From positions 248,001-312,000 of the forward strand of contig SCRN01000040.1 in NCBI GenBank assembly GCA_004322045.1: a stretch of 64,000 nt of DNA. The letters are read 5' to 3'. Below are positions 18,244 through 27,712 of this stretch, in pieces. This stretch comes from Paraburkholderia sp. (lineage in GTDB: Bacteria > Pseudomonadota > Gammaproteobacteria > Burkholderiales > Burkholderiaceae). Positions within the stretch are counted from its first letter, which is position 1. Every line of letters begins with the position of its first letter. The translations under genes were made by a program, and so were the position numbers. The notes under the pieces are model-generated. The model saw only the letters and a program-made list of their open reading frames with translations, made no database searches and had not been told where the DNA came from.

Positions 18244-18744
18244 TCACCCGGGAATTCGATACCGACGGTACATCCCCGCTTCGTAATGGCCCGGCACATA
18301 GCATGCGAACAGGATCGTTCGCGTGCTCAACCGGTCGAACCGCCAGATCAAAGTCTTGGTTTGCCCGGGCTTCAGGCTGACGACGTTCACATCATCGTGC
18401 GCCATGCCAGCCATCGCCGACATCGGCTGCGCCATCTCTCGCTGATGCTCACGCCGGAACGCGGAATCCCCAATCGCAAACTCGTGCGGCGCCTGTCCGA
18501 CGTTTTCAACCACAAACTTCACCACGTCGCCACGCCGGATATCGGTGGAGTCGAAAGTGAGCCGCATTTGATCCGAAGCCTGAACGTGGATGGTCTTGGT
18601 CACATCCGCCTCGTTCGCCGGCCGGCCAAAAGCGAAAGTGTGTTCCATGACCATCGGCGGCTTCTGAGCCCATGCCGTGACCGTAGGCAATGCACCGGCT
18701 AGGCTGGCACCCAAAACGGCGACAAACAACCCCTTGATATTCAT
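18244..18744 (-). CDS. Cupredoxin-domain periplasmic copper-binding protein
   Basis: Signal peptide MNIKGLFVAVLGASLAGALPTVTAWA; RRGDVVKFVVENVGQAPHEFAIGD ... FACYVPGHYEAGM blue-copper-like ligands. Confidence 0.8.
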   Translation of the reverse strand: MNIKGLFVAVLGASLAGALPTVTAWAQKPPMVMEHTFAFGRPANEADVTKTIHVQASDQMRLTFDSTDIRRGDVVKFVVENVGQAPHEFAIGDSAFRREHQREMAQPMSAMAGMAHDDVNVVSLKPGQTKTLIWRFDRLSTRTILFACYVPGHYEAGMYRRYRIPG

Positions 18745-18866
18745 TCCCTTATTCCTCGTAGCCAACACCGCAAAGCCGTCTTCGGCCGAACTGATAAAAA
18801 CGTCTAGAGTCCCATACAAAAAGCCCCAAAAGCCCGCCGAGCGATCGCAGCCTCACCGCGTTGCGC

Positions 18867-19364
18867 TCAGAGCATCACGGGCGCAGCAGGTGGCGGGTCC
18901 CCGCTTGCTTTCGTTGCAGGATAGTGGCTCCTGAGGTGTCGCGCGACCGCACGAATACCCGAGAGCGCGCCCTCGCGATACGCGCGCCGGCCGAACGACG
19001 CCTCCATGGTGCGGCAGATGGCCTGCCACTCCCCCGTCCCGACCTTCGCATGCACGCCGCGATCGGCGACGATTTCCACCGCGCGATCGGCCAACAGCAT
19101 GTAGATCAGCACACCGTTGTTGTGTTCGGTGTCCCAGATCCGCAACTGCGAGAACACCTCGAGCGCCCGCTCGCGCGAAGACTGTCCGCGAAACAGCGCG
19201 CCACCGTGCAACGCGCTCTCGACCGCAAAGCGAACTTCGCCGACATGTTCGGCATTGCATGCCGCGATCGCGGTTTCGATCTCGAGCAAGGTGGCACGAC
19301 CGAACGCTCGCCCGAGCGCCCAGTGCGTGGTACACAAATGCCGAATAACGCGTGAAGCGCTCAT
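18867..19364 (-). CDS. TPM-domain (Psb32/MOLO-1) protein, YgcG-related
   Basis: TEHNNGVLIYMLLADRAVEIVADRGVHAKVGTGEWQAICRTMEASF. Confidence 0.75.
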   Translation of the reverse strand: MSASRVIRHLCTTHWALGRAFGRATLLEIETAIAACNAEHVGEVRFAVESALHGGALFRGQSSRERALEVFSQLRIWDTEHNNGVLIYMLLADRAVEIVADRGVHAKVGTGEWQAICRTMEASFGRRAYREGALSGIRAVARHLRSHYPATKASGDPPPAAPVML

Positions 19365-19366
19365 CG

Positions 19367-20224
19367 TCACCACCTGCCCGAGGCGCCGCCGCCTCCAAAA
19401 GTCCCGCCGCCGCCGCCAAACCCGCCGCGCCCGGCTCCGTTCGACCCGCCGCGCCGTCCGGCGCCATAGCTCCCGACGTAGCCGCCCATGCCCGCCCCAA
19501 CCAGCGTAAACAAGAATACGATCGCGCCGGCGATGATGGCGGCAAGCATCCCGGCGGCCGTCAACCAAGCAATCAGCGCCGCACCCCCGCCTGCGATCAA
19601 CGCCCCGGGCAACCGCCCGAACGCGGCTCGCAGCACGCGGCCGAACACGATAGAGAGCATCAGAAGCAGCGGCGCGAGCCGCCAGACACCAGCCGCCCCC
19701 TTCTGCGCGCCCGCGCTAGGCGGCAGCAAGGCCTCGCCGTCCGCGACGCGGATCATTTGGTCCACACCCGCGGCGATACCACCGTAAAAGTCCCCCTGCT
19801 GAAACCGAGGCACGATGATCTCGCGAATGATGCGGCTGCTCACGGCATCGTTGAGCGAACCTTCCAAGCCATAGCCAACCTCGATACGTAGCGCTCGGTC
19901 GTCCTTGGCGACGATAAGCAGTGCCCCGTCGTCGACGGCCTTGCGTCCGAGCTTCCACGCTTGAACGACGCGCAGCGAATATTGCTCGATGGCCTCCGGC
20001 TGGGTCGTCGGCACGATCAGCACGGCGATTTGCGTGCCCTTGCGTTGTTCGAACGCTTGCAGCACCTGTTCCAGCGCACCCTTCTGTTCAGCTGTGAGCG
20101 TGCCGGTTTCGTCGGTTACGCGCGCCGTCAAAGCCGGAACGGCAACGAGCGCATGCACTGCAAACGCGCCAAAAAGCACCGTGCATGCGAGCAACGCCAT
20201 CCATAGTTGCCGTACCGCTTTCAC
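19367..20224 (-). CDS. TPM-domain protein YgcG-like, membrane, Gly-rich C-terminus
   Basis: VTDETGTLTAEQKGALEQVLQAFEQRKGTQIAVLIVPTTQPEAIEQYSLRVVQAWKLGRK...; GTG start at 20224; ends GGGGTFGGGGASGRW. Confidence 0.85.
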   Translation of the reverse strand: MKAVRQLWMALLACTVLFGAFAVHALVAVPALTARVTDETGTLTAEQKGALEQVLQAFEQRKGTQIAVLIVPTTQPEAIEQYSLRVVQAWKLGRKAVDDGALLIVAKDDRALRIEVGYGLEGSLNDAVSSRIIREIIVPRFQQGDFYGGIAAGVDQMIRVADGEALLPPSAGAQKGAAGVWRLAPLLLMLSIVFGRVLRAAFGRLPGALIAGGGAALIAWLTAAGMLAAIIAGAIVFLFTLVGAGMGGYVGSYGAGRRGGSNGAGRGGFGGGGGTFGGGGASGRW

Positions 20225-20238
20225 GTTTGCCGTCCTCT

Positions 20239-20868
20239 TCAGTTCGACGACGCCGCCGAAGCTGGCTGCGCCCCCGGCGTCGTGCCGAACTCTACGCGCG
20301 GCGGCTTGGCGATTTCCGTTTCGTTGGCGACCGAGAAGCTCGGCTTCTCCTTGAACCCGAATGCCCGCGCGGTGAGATTGGAGGGGAATGAGCGCACGGT
20401 CGTGTTGTAAGCCTGGACGGCCTGGATATAGCGATTGCGCGCAACGGTGATCCGGTTCTCGGTGCCCTCGAGCTGAGCTTGCAAGTCCCGGAAGTTGGCG
20501 TCCGATTTCAGTTGCGGATAGTTCTCCGAGACAACCAGCAGCCGCGACAGCGACGAAGTCAACTGGCCTTGCGCGGCCTGGAATCGAGCGAACGTTTGCG
20601 GATCGTCGAGCATCGCGGGCGTGACCTGCACCGAGCCGGCGCGGGCGCGCGCCTCGGTCACTTGCGTAAGCACCTCGCGTTCTTGCTGCGCGTAGCCCTT
20701 CACCGTGCTCACGAGGTTCGGGACTAAGTCGGCACGCCGCTGGTATTGATTGACGACCTCCGCCCAACTCGCCTTGACCTGTTCGTCTTCGGTTTGCAGC
20801 GTGTTGTAGCCGCAACCCGCCAATAGCAGCGGTACGAGCATCGTTAGGGCAAACCATATTCGCCGCAT
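20239..20868 (-). CDS. lemA: LemA family lipoprotein
   Basis: CGYNTLQTEDEQVKASWAEVVNQYQRRADLVPNLVSTVKGYAQQEREVLTQVTEARA. Confidence 0.92.
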   Translation of the reverse strand: MRRIWFALTMLVPLLLAGCGYNTLQTEDEQVKASWAEVVNQYQRRADLVPNLVSTVKGYAQQEREVLTQVTEARARAGSVQVTPAMLDDPQTFARFQAAQGQLTSSLSRLLVVSENYPQLKSDANFRDLQAQLEGTENRITVARNRYIQAVQAYNTTVRSFPSNLTARAFGFKEKPSFSVANETEIAKPPRVEFGTTPGAQPASAASSN

Positions 20869-21212
20869 CCCGACTCTCCCCTATCGCATTGACGTCATCA
20901 CGCGACTCGCGCACCTGCGCTCGCCGCTATCTCGATGTTACTGCCCGGCCGCGCATCGCTTTTGACGCACCTCAACGAATCCATCTATCACGGCCTATCG
21001 GTTGCGTTTGCCGGAATCGAAACCCGCAGACCGGACCGACACGCTGTGCGCGCAATGCCAAACGAACAGGGCCTCTAAACAGGCCTCTCGCTGCGCGCTC
21101 TACAATCGGGCCAGTCCGCGATATGCTCCGGTATGGCGTTACCGCATCGCGCACCGAACGTGCAAACGGATCGATATTGCAATCCTTCTATCGCCCACTT
21201 CCTCGATCGAGT

Positions 21213-23021
21213 ATGGCTCATCACGATTCGCCTACGCTGCCTGCTCGTTCCAGCATGGAGCGCTGGCTGCCGCTATGGCCGCTGTTGCGCAGCTATCAAC
21301 GCACGTGGCTTCTGAAGGACCTCTTCGCAGGGCTGGCGCTTTCCGCGGTTCTCGTTCCGGTGGGGTTGAGCTATGCCGAAGCGGCTCGCTTGCCGATCAT
21401 GGTCGGACTCTACGCGACGGTCGGCGCACTGATCGGTTACGCGCTCTTCGGCCCAAGCCGCATCCTCGTATTAGGCCCGGATTCCGCGCTGGCTGCGCTG
21501 ATCGGCGCCACGGTCGTTCCATTGGCGCACGGCGACGCGGCGCAAACGATCGCCCTCGCGTCGACGCTTGCAGTGATGGCAGGTGTCATCTGTGTGATGT
21601 TCGGCCTTGCGAAGCTCGGCTTCGTGACAGATCTGCTGTCCCAGCCCATTCGCTACGGCTATCTGAACGGCATCGCCGTGACGCTCGTCGCAAGCGAGCT
21701 GCCTCGGTTGCTCGGGCTTCCGAATTCCAGCAGCACGGCCATCGATAGCCTCTCCCACATGGCGCGCGGCGTCGCCGCTCACAAGACCAACTTCGTGTCG
21801 TCCGCAATCGGGCTCAGCTGCATCGCCGTCGTGTTGTTGCTGCGCCGATACGCGCCACGCGTGCCCGGCGTCTTGATCGCGCTGGTCGGCGCCGGCCTCG
21901 CCAGCTGGTGGCTGCAGCGCCAACAGATCGCGTTGGGCCCCGCGGTCGAGCCCCTAGCGTCTGGATGGATCGCTCCCGGCTTGCCCCATCTTTCGCTCGC
22001 CGGAATCGGAAGCGTAGCGAGCGGCGCCATCGCGATCGCACTGATTTCGTTCGCCGACATAAGCATCTTGGCGCGCGTTTTCGCACGCACGCCGGACGAT
22101 AAGACCGATCGAAACCAAGAGCTCGTCGCGCTGGGCGCCGCGAACATGCTCTCCGGATTCCTAGGCGGCTGCCCGGTGAGCAGCAGCGCCTCGCGCACGC
22201 CCGTCGCGCAAGCGGCCGGAGCCCAGACGCAAGTCGCTAACCTAGTGGCCGCGGCGACAACGGGCCTGCTTTTGCTCGTTGCGCCATCGCTGACGACTCA
22301 CCTGCCCGATGCCGCGCTTGCTGCCGTGGTGATCTGCGCGTCGCTCGCGATCGTGGAGATCCGCCACGTCGCTCGGTTGTATCGCATTCATCGCAGCGAG
22401 TTTGCGGTCTCGCTGTTGTGCGTCGCCGGCGTCGTGCTGCTGGGCGTGCTGCCGGGCGTCTTCGTCGCGGTGGCGCTTGCCCTGGCGTCGTTCGTCTGGC
22501 GCGCGTGGCATCCGTATGACGCTGTGCTTGGCCGGGTGCCGGGCAGACGCGGTTATCACGACGTGAGTCGGCACCCTGAAGCCGAGCAGTTCGATGGCTT
22601 GCTGTTGTTTCGCTGGGACGCGCCCCTCTTCTTCGCCAATGCCGAGATCTTCGCGGATCATCTGCGCCGCGCCATAGCCCAAGCACCGGCGCCGGTGCGA
22701 TCCATCATCATTGCCGCAGAACCGGTGACCGACATCGACGTTACGGCAGCAGATGTGCTGGCCCGGCTGCAGGAAGAACTGCGAGCGGCCGGCATCAGGT
22801 TGTACTTCGCCGAGATGAAGGGGCCGGTTAAGGACCGCTTGCGCCGGTACGGGCTATTCGATTCTTTCGGCGGCGAGGGCTGCCTCTTTGCAACCGTAGG
22901 CGAGGCCGTCGACGCGTTTCTCGAACGGCAAGGGCGGCCTGCGGCGCCCCCCGGGAAGCGCCGCACCGTGCGCCAGCGGCCGCGCCGCAGGCGCCATCGG
23001 CCGCCGTTCCAAGAGCACTGA
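21213..23021 (+). CDS. SulP family anion transporter with C-terminal STAS domain
   Basis: LPLWPLLRSYQRTWLLKDLFAGLALSAVLVPVGLSYAEAARLPIMVGLYATVGALIGYALFG; C-terminal SIIIAAEPVTDIDVTAADVLARLQEEL. Confidence 0.92.
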   Translation: MAHHDSPTLPARSSMERWLPLWPLLRSYQRTWLLKDLFAGLALSAVLVPVGLSYAEAARLPIMVGLYATVGALIGYALFGPSRILVLGPDSALAALIGATVVPLAHGDAAQTIALASTLAVMAGVICVMFGLAKLGFVTDLLSQPIRYGYLNGIAVTLVASELPRLLGLPNSSSTAIDSLSHMARGVAAHKTNFVSSAIGLSCIAVVLLLRRYAPRVPGVLIALVGAGLASWWLQRQQIALGPAVEPLASGWIAPGLPHLSLAGIGSVASGAIAIALISFADISILARVFARTPDDKTDRNQELVALGAANMLSGFLGGCPVSSSASRTPVAQAAGAQTQVANLVAAATTGLLLLVAPSLTTHLPDAALAAVVICASLAIVEIRHVARLYRIHRSEFAVSLLCVAGVVLLGVLPGVFVAVALALASFVWRAWHPYDAVLGRVPGRRGYHDVSRHPEAEQFDGLLLFRWDAPLFFANAEIFADHLRRAIAQAPAPVRSIIIAAEPVTDIDVTAADVLARLQEELRAAGIRLYFAEMKGPVKDRLRRYGLFDSFGGEGCLFATVGEAVDAFLERQGRPAAPPGKRRTVRQRPRRRRHRPPFQEH

Positions 23022-23051
23022 CTCGAATCGCCTCGATAACCGGCGATCGCC

Positions 23052-23065
23052 TTGATGTCGGTCAA
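23052..23065. promoter_or_regulatory. FNR/ANR-like box TTGAT-gtcg-GTCAA
   Basis: Read directly; upstream of the nitroreductase start (23104/23128). Confidence 0.65.
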
Positions 23066-23127
23066 TTAGGCACGCGCTGCAAAATGCCAATATCGATCGA
23101 ACGATGCGACATTCGAGGAGATCGACT

Positions 23128-24162
23128 GTGAGCGATAAGATCCAACCGGCGGCGCGCGACCCGCTCCTCCCCTCGCTGGATGCGCAAGCGAGCGTGGCGC
23201 AAAAACTTCGGCATGCAATCCAATGCGCCGTCCTGGCGCCATCGAGCCACAATTCCCAGCCGTGGCGTTTCATCGTCGCGGACGACGCCATCACGTTATG
23301 TGCGGATCGCATGCGCGCCCTGCCCGTCGTCGATCCGTTCGACCGCGAATTGATCATCAGTTGCGGCGCCGCGCTGTTCAACTTGCGCACCGCGTTGAAT
23401 CACTATGGGCTGAGATATCGGATCTCGTTGTTCCCGTCCGAGGTCGACCCCGACGTGCTCGCTCACGTAGAGGTGCATGAAGCCGGGTTCAAAGACGACA
23501 GCCTTGGGCCGCTTTTCAACGCAATTGAGCAGCGCGCGACAATCCGCAAGCCTTTCGCGCGCACGCCCGTGTCGGATGCGCTGAAGCGCAGCTTGACCGA
23601 TGCGGGTCAAGCGGAGGGGGCGCGAGTCGTCTGCATCGAAGATGCAGACGGGCGTGAGCGCATTGCCGAGCTGATCGCCCAAGCCGACGCGCAGCAATTC
23701 GCCGACCCACGCTTTCGGCGAGAGCTGGCGGCCTGGATTCACCCGAAGCGCAGCGTCGACGGGATGCCGACCGAAGCGGCCGGGGTTGCCGCCCTGCTCG
23801 ATCTCGCCGTGCCGATCGTCGCTTCGGCCATTCGCACGTTCGATATCGGCGGCGGCATGGCCGCCATGCATAGCGAATTGCTCGAAGGCTCGCCGCTATT
23901 GCTCGTGATTGCCACAGATCGAGACGATCGCGAGGCCTGGCTCGCCGCCGGCCAAGCGTTGGAGCGAGTCTTGCTTTGCGCCGTCAATAACGGCTTGAGC
24001 GCTTCCTACCTGAACCAGCCTATCGAGGTGGAATCGTTGCGCGCACGGCTGCGCACAGAAGCCGGCATCGAAGCGGCCCCGCAGGTGTTGTTGCGCATCG
24101 GCCACGGACCGCATCCCGTCGAACGTTCGCCACGGCGAGCGCTGAGCGATGTCATTTGGTGA
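23128..24162 (+). CDS. Acg-type nitroreductase-family protein
   Basis: KLRHAIQCAVLAPSSHNSQPWRFIVADDAITLCADRMRALPVVDPFDRELIISCGAALFNLR; GTG start at 23128 likely (ORF from 23104). Confidence 0.85.
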   Translation: MSDKIQPAARDPLLPSLDAQASVAQKLRHAIQCAVLAPSSHNSQPWRFIVADDAITLCADRMRALPVVDPFDRELIISCGAALFNLRTALNHYGLRYRISLFPSEVDPDVLAHVEVHEAGFKDDSLGPLFNAIEQRATIRKPFARTPVSDALKRSLTDAGQAEGARVVCIEDADGRERIAELIAQADAQQFADPRFRRELAAWIHPKRSVDGMPTEAAGVAALLDLAVPIVASAIRTFDIGGGMAAMHSELLEGSPLLLVIATDRDDREAWLAAGQALERVLLCAVNNGLSASYLNQPIEVESLRARLRTEAGIEAAPQVLLRIGHGPHPVERSPRRALSDVIW

Positions 24163-24208
24163 TGGCCGGCAAGCCGATCGCCCGCCCGAGCACCGAGGCA
24201 CTGAACCC

Positions 24209-25129
24209 ATGAAAGCGCGTGCCGACCATGAAACCGAAGCCGACGCGCGCGAGCGCGTGAAGCGGCTCGTTGCGAGTCCGAGTTACCAGCAAGCCGATCA
24301 GGACAGGGACTTTCTGCAGCGCCCTGAAATGTGCGGCGTGCGTTTGCAACTGGACTTCTGGAAGACGGAAGAGATTCTGCTGCTGCATGGGATCAAGCAT
24401 ACGGTAGTGGTCTACGGCAGCACGCGGATCGCCGAGCCGCAAGCGGCGCGCGATCGGCTGCGCGAAGCCGACCGGCTCCTCGCAAGCGATCCCTGCAACC
24501 GCGATTACGCTCACGAAGTGGATATTGCGAAGCGGTTGCTCGACAAGAGCCAATACTACGATGTGGCGCGCGAGCTCGGCTACCTCGTGGGCACGTGGCG
24601 CGCGACGAACGTGTTGCCGCGGCTCGCCATCGTGACGGGCGGCGGCCCCGGTATCATGGAAGCCGCCAATCGCGGCGCTTTTGAATCGGGTGCACCGAGC
24701 ATCGGGTTGAACATCTCGCTGCCCCGCGAGCAACAACCCAATCCGTACATTAGCCCCGATCTGTGCTTCAAATTGCACTACTTCGCCATTCGCAAGATGC
24801 ATTTGCTCGAACGTGCCAAGGCTGCCGTGTTCTTTCCCGGCGGCTACGGCACGTGCGACGAATTGTTCGAAATATTGACTCTGCTGCAGACGGGCAAGAT
24901 CGCGTCGCTGCCTGTCGTGCTCGTCGGCAAGCAATACTGGCAGCGCGCCATCGATCTCGACTTTCTCATCGATGAGGGAATGATCGCGCCGCACGATGCG
25001 CGATTGATTACATTCGCCGAATCGGCCGACGAAATCTGGGACGCGATTTCCGGTTGGTACGACCGAGAACGTCCCCTGCGCGACGATCATGCGACGGCGC
25101 CCCCCTCGAACGCGGGAGACCCACTATGA
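24209..25129 (+). CDS. LOG-family / TIGR00730-type Rossmann-fold protein
   Basis: VVYGSTRIAEP... IVTGGGPGIMEAANRGA...GLNISLPREQQPNPYISPDLCFKLHYFAIRKMHLLERAKAAVFFPGGYGTCDELFEILTLLQTGK (PGGxGTxxE). Confidence 0.92.
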   Translation: MKARADHETEADARERVKRLVASPSYQQADQDRDFLQRPEMCGVRLQLDFWKTEEILLLHGIKHTVVVYGSTRIAEPQAARDRLREADRLLASDPCNRDYAHEVDIAKRLLDKSQYYDVARELGYLVGTWRATNVLPRLAIVTGGGPGIMEAANRGAFESGAPSIGLNISLPREQQPNPYISPDLCFKLHYFAIRKMHLLERAKAAVFFPGGYGTCDELFEILTLLQTGKIASLPVVLVGKQYWQRAIDLDFLIDEGMIAPHDARLITFAESADEIWDAISGWYDRERPLRDDHATAPPSNAGDPL

Positions 25130-26514
25130 AGCTGACATTCCTTGGCGCGACCGAAACCGTCACCGGATCGAAATACCTGCTCGAAGGCGCGGGCATTCGC
25201 GTGTTGATCGATTGCGGCTTGTTCGAAGGCACGAAGAACCTGCGCCTGCGCAATTGGGCGCCGCTCCCGGTGCCCGTCGATACGCTGGACGCCGTCATCT
25301 TGACGCACGCGCACATCGATCACTCGGGCTATCTGCCCGTGCTCGCGCGCATGGGATATCGCGGCCCTGTCTACGCAACGTCGGGCACGGCCGATCTGTG
25401 TGGGATCATGCTGCGCGACAGCGCCAAGCTGCAAGAGGAAGAAGCCGAGTTCGCGAATCGGCATGGCTACTCGAAGCACCACCCCGCTTTGCCGCTTTAT
25501 ACGCTGGACGACGCCGAGCGCGTGCTCAAGCAACTCGTGCCGTGCGATTTCAACGAACCGGTGAAGCTAACCGAGCATGCTTCGTTTCGCCTACTACCGG
25601 CGGGGCACATCCTGGGCGCCGCAAGCGCCGTCTTGTACGTCAACGAAAAGCTGATCGTCTTTTCCGGCGATCTCGGCCGCTACGCCGATCCGATCATGCG
25701 CGAGCCGATGCCGCCCATGCATGCCGACTACTTGATCGTCGAATCGACTTACGGCGATCGCCTGCATCCCGCCAGCGACCCTTTGTCCGAGTTGGAAGCG
25801 ATCTTCACGCGTACGTTCAAGCACGGCGGGGTGGTCATCATTCCCTCGTTCGCGGTCGGTCGCACGCAGGAGATTCTTCATTACATTGCCGTGCTAAAAG
25901 AAACGGGCCGTATGGCGAACGTCCCGGTGTTTCTCGACAGCCCGATGGCGATTGCCGTCACCGACGTGTACCGGCGCCATCTTCGCGAACATCGGTTGAC
26001 GATGAGTCAGGCCGCCGCCATCGGCAAGGCCGCCACGATGGTTGGCACCGTCGATCAATCGAAAGAAGTGTCGGCCCGGCGCGGACCGATGGTCGTGATC
26101 GCCGGCAGCGGCATGGTGACCGGCGGGCGCGTCCTGCATCATCTCAAAGCGTTTGCGCCGGATGCGCGCAATACGATCGCGTTGGTGGGTTATCAAGCTG
26201 CGGGAACGCGCGGTGCCGCGCTGGAGGCCCATGCACCTACCATCAAGATTCACGGCGAGTATGTGCCTGTGCGCGCGAAGATCGAATCGATTTCGTCGTT
26301 ATCCGCTCACGCCGACTACGACGAAATCCTGCGGTGGCTATCATCGATGTCGATGCCGCCTACACGCACATTCATAACACACGGCGAACCGGCAGCGGCC
26401 GACGCGCTGCGGCGGCGCATCGCAGAGAAATTCCATTGGCAATGCGAAGTGCCGACCTATCTCGAAGCGGTGGATCTCGCCGAGGCGCCGGTGCAAGAGC
26501 AGGCGCTTTTCTAA
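25126..26514 (+). CDS. MBL-fold beta-CASP metallohydrolase with RNA-specificity domain (RNase J/CPSF-73-like)
   Basis: MKLTFLGATETVTGSKYLLEGAGIRVLIDCGLFEG...LTHAHIDHSGYLPVLARMGYRGPVYAT...SAHADYDEIL; ATGA overlap with the LOG gene. Confidence 0.93.
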   Translation: MKLTFLGATETVTGSKYLLEGAGIRVLIDCGLFEGTKNLRLRNWAPLPVPVDTLDAVILTHAHIDHSGYLPVLARMGYRGPVYATSGTADLCGIMLRDSAKLQEEEAEFANRHGYSKHHPALPLYTLDDAERVLKQLVPCDFNEPVKLTEHASFRLLPAGHILGAASAVLYVNEKLIVFSGDLGRYADPIMREPMPPMHADYLIVESTYGDRLHPASDPLSELEAIFTRTFKHGGVVIIPSFAVGRTQEILHYIAVLKETGRMANVPVFLDSPMAIAVTDVYRRHLREHRLTMSQAAAIGKAATMVGTVDQSKEVSARRGPMVVIAGSGMVTGGRVLHHLKAFAPDARNTIALVGYQAAGTRGAALEAHAPTIKIHGEYVPVRAKIESISSLSAHADYDEILRWLSSMSMPPTRTFITHGEPAAADALRRRIAEKFHWQCEVPTYLEAVDLAEAPVQEQALF

Positions 26515-26581
26515 TGTGATCCGAGGCGGCGTGCAAACATTGGTGCAACGCCGCGCTCGCACGCCGCGCGGCGGCGGCCCG

Positions 26582-26818
26582 CTATCGGCAGAACGATTTG
26601 GCCAACTTGTGCCGGATCCAAGTCGTGCCTTCGCGCAAGCCATCCAACACCGCCTCTTGTTCGGTCCGGAAAACCTTGAAGTGCTTGAACTGATGCTGGA
26701 ATTTGCCCTTTTCCTCCCGATGGATCACGTGAATCGTGCAGGCAAACCCCTCCTCGGTCGGATAAGTTTGCACCGAAACCGACCAATCGTGGTCGCTGAT
26801 TTTTCCTGACATCGCCAT
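26582..26818 (-). CDS. Conserved hypothetical small protein
   Basis: MAMSGKISDHDWSVSVQTYPTEEGFACTIHVIHREEKGKFQHQFKHFKVFRTEQEAVLDGLREGTTWIRHKLAKSFCR; coding-like composition in context. Confidence 0.55.
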   Translation of the reverse strand: MAMSGKISDHDWSVSVQTYPTEEGFACTIHVIHREEKGKFQHQFKHFKVFRTEQEAVLDGLREGTTWIRHKLAKSFCR

Positions 26819-26935
26819 GATGCATCCTTCTATGAGACCGCACGGCGCCATCGCGTACCTGTTGGTCTGGTCGACCGGGCAACGGCGCGCCTCCTAACCC
26901 TCGGATCGCACGACCACTAGGACCGAACGGAATCG

Positions 26936-26971
26936 AAAAAAAGGCGCGGCTCGAACCAACCAAGCCGCGCC
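26936..26971 (-). terminator. Rho-independent terminator of hsp20
   Basis: Minus strand: GGCGCGGCT-loop-AGCCGCGCC followed by T7. Confidence 0.85.
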
Positions 26972-27013
26972 CAATACAGCCCAGCCCCTCAAACCAATCA
27001 GTCGATCAGTTGA

Positions 27014-27448
27014 TTAGTTGATCTGCAAACGCTTTTGCGGCGCATTCTTCTTCTTTTGCAACGTCAGCGACAACACACCATCCTGGTATTGCGCCGACGA
27101 AGCACTTTCGTCGATATCGCTGTCGAGCGAGAACGAGCGGCTGATCATGCCGGAATAGCGCTCGCTGCGAATGACGCGCTCACCTTCCTTCAGTTCTTTG
27201 TTGCGCTCGGCCTTGGCCGTGATCGATACGACGTTGCCGTCGACTTTGACGTCGATGTCTTTTTTGTCGACGCCCGGCAGCTCGGCCTTCACCGTATAAG
27301 CGGTGTCGCTCTCCGAGACGTCGATCTTGACGTCCGAGAGCGGTGTCTCGCCGCTGAACGCAAGGCTGCGCATGGGTCTGAAGAATCCTTGGAACAGATC
27401 TGCCACCGGCTCCAGCGACAACGGGTCAAAACGGGTTACGTTGCTCAT
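27014..27448 (-). CDS. Hsp20/alpha-crystallin family small heat-shock protein
   Basis: MSNVTRFDPLSLEPVADLFQGFFRPM...VKAELPGVDKKDIDVKVDGNVVSITAKAERNKE...GVLSLTLQKK. Confidence 0.95.
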   Translation of the reverse strand: MSNVTRFDPLSLEPVADLFQGFFRPMRSLAFSGETPLSDVKIDVSESDTAYTVKAELPGVDKKDIDVKVDGNVVSITAKAERNKELKEGERVIRSERYSGMISRSFSLDSDIDESASSAQYQDGVLSLTLQKKKNAPQKRLQIN

Positions 27449-27593
27449 CGCATTCACTCCTCGTTCGCGGTTAACGTTGGGCGCACGCAAACGAGCGCCC
27501 CCTTCCAGTCTTTGCCCCGCGTTGGTCGTACCGGCGCTTCGATCAATGCGGGTCCATGCACAACTCACTGTAGATGGCGCGGCGCATTACCCG

Positions 27594-27607
27594 TTGATTT
27601 GCGTCAA
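27594..27607. promoter_or_regulatory. FNR/ANR-like box TTGAT-ttgc-GTCAA
   Basis: Read directly; about 146 bp upstream of the hsp20 start. Confidence 0.6.
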
Positions 27608-27712
27608 CGGCGCTACGCGGTGCCGCTGGACGGCGACGCGCGGCCGCAGGCGGTCGCGCGCCGATGAGTTCGAGCGTTCACAGTCCAACCGACGCGTGTC
27701 GCCATCGGATCG

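Noticed and set aside
18867-20868. TPM-TPM-LemA trio as novel
   Set aside because: LemA plus YgcG/TPM proteins are a common bacterial gene set
25089-26519. 476-aa ORF in another frame over the MBL nuclease
   Set aside because: Arg/Ser-rich composition typical of an off-frame high-GC ORF; the beta-CASP frame is clearly coding
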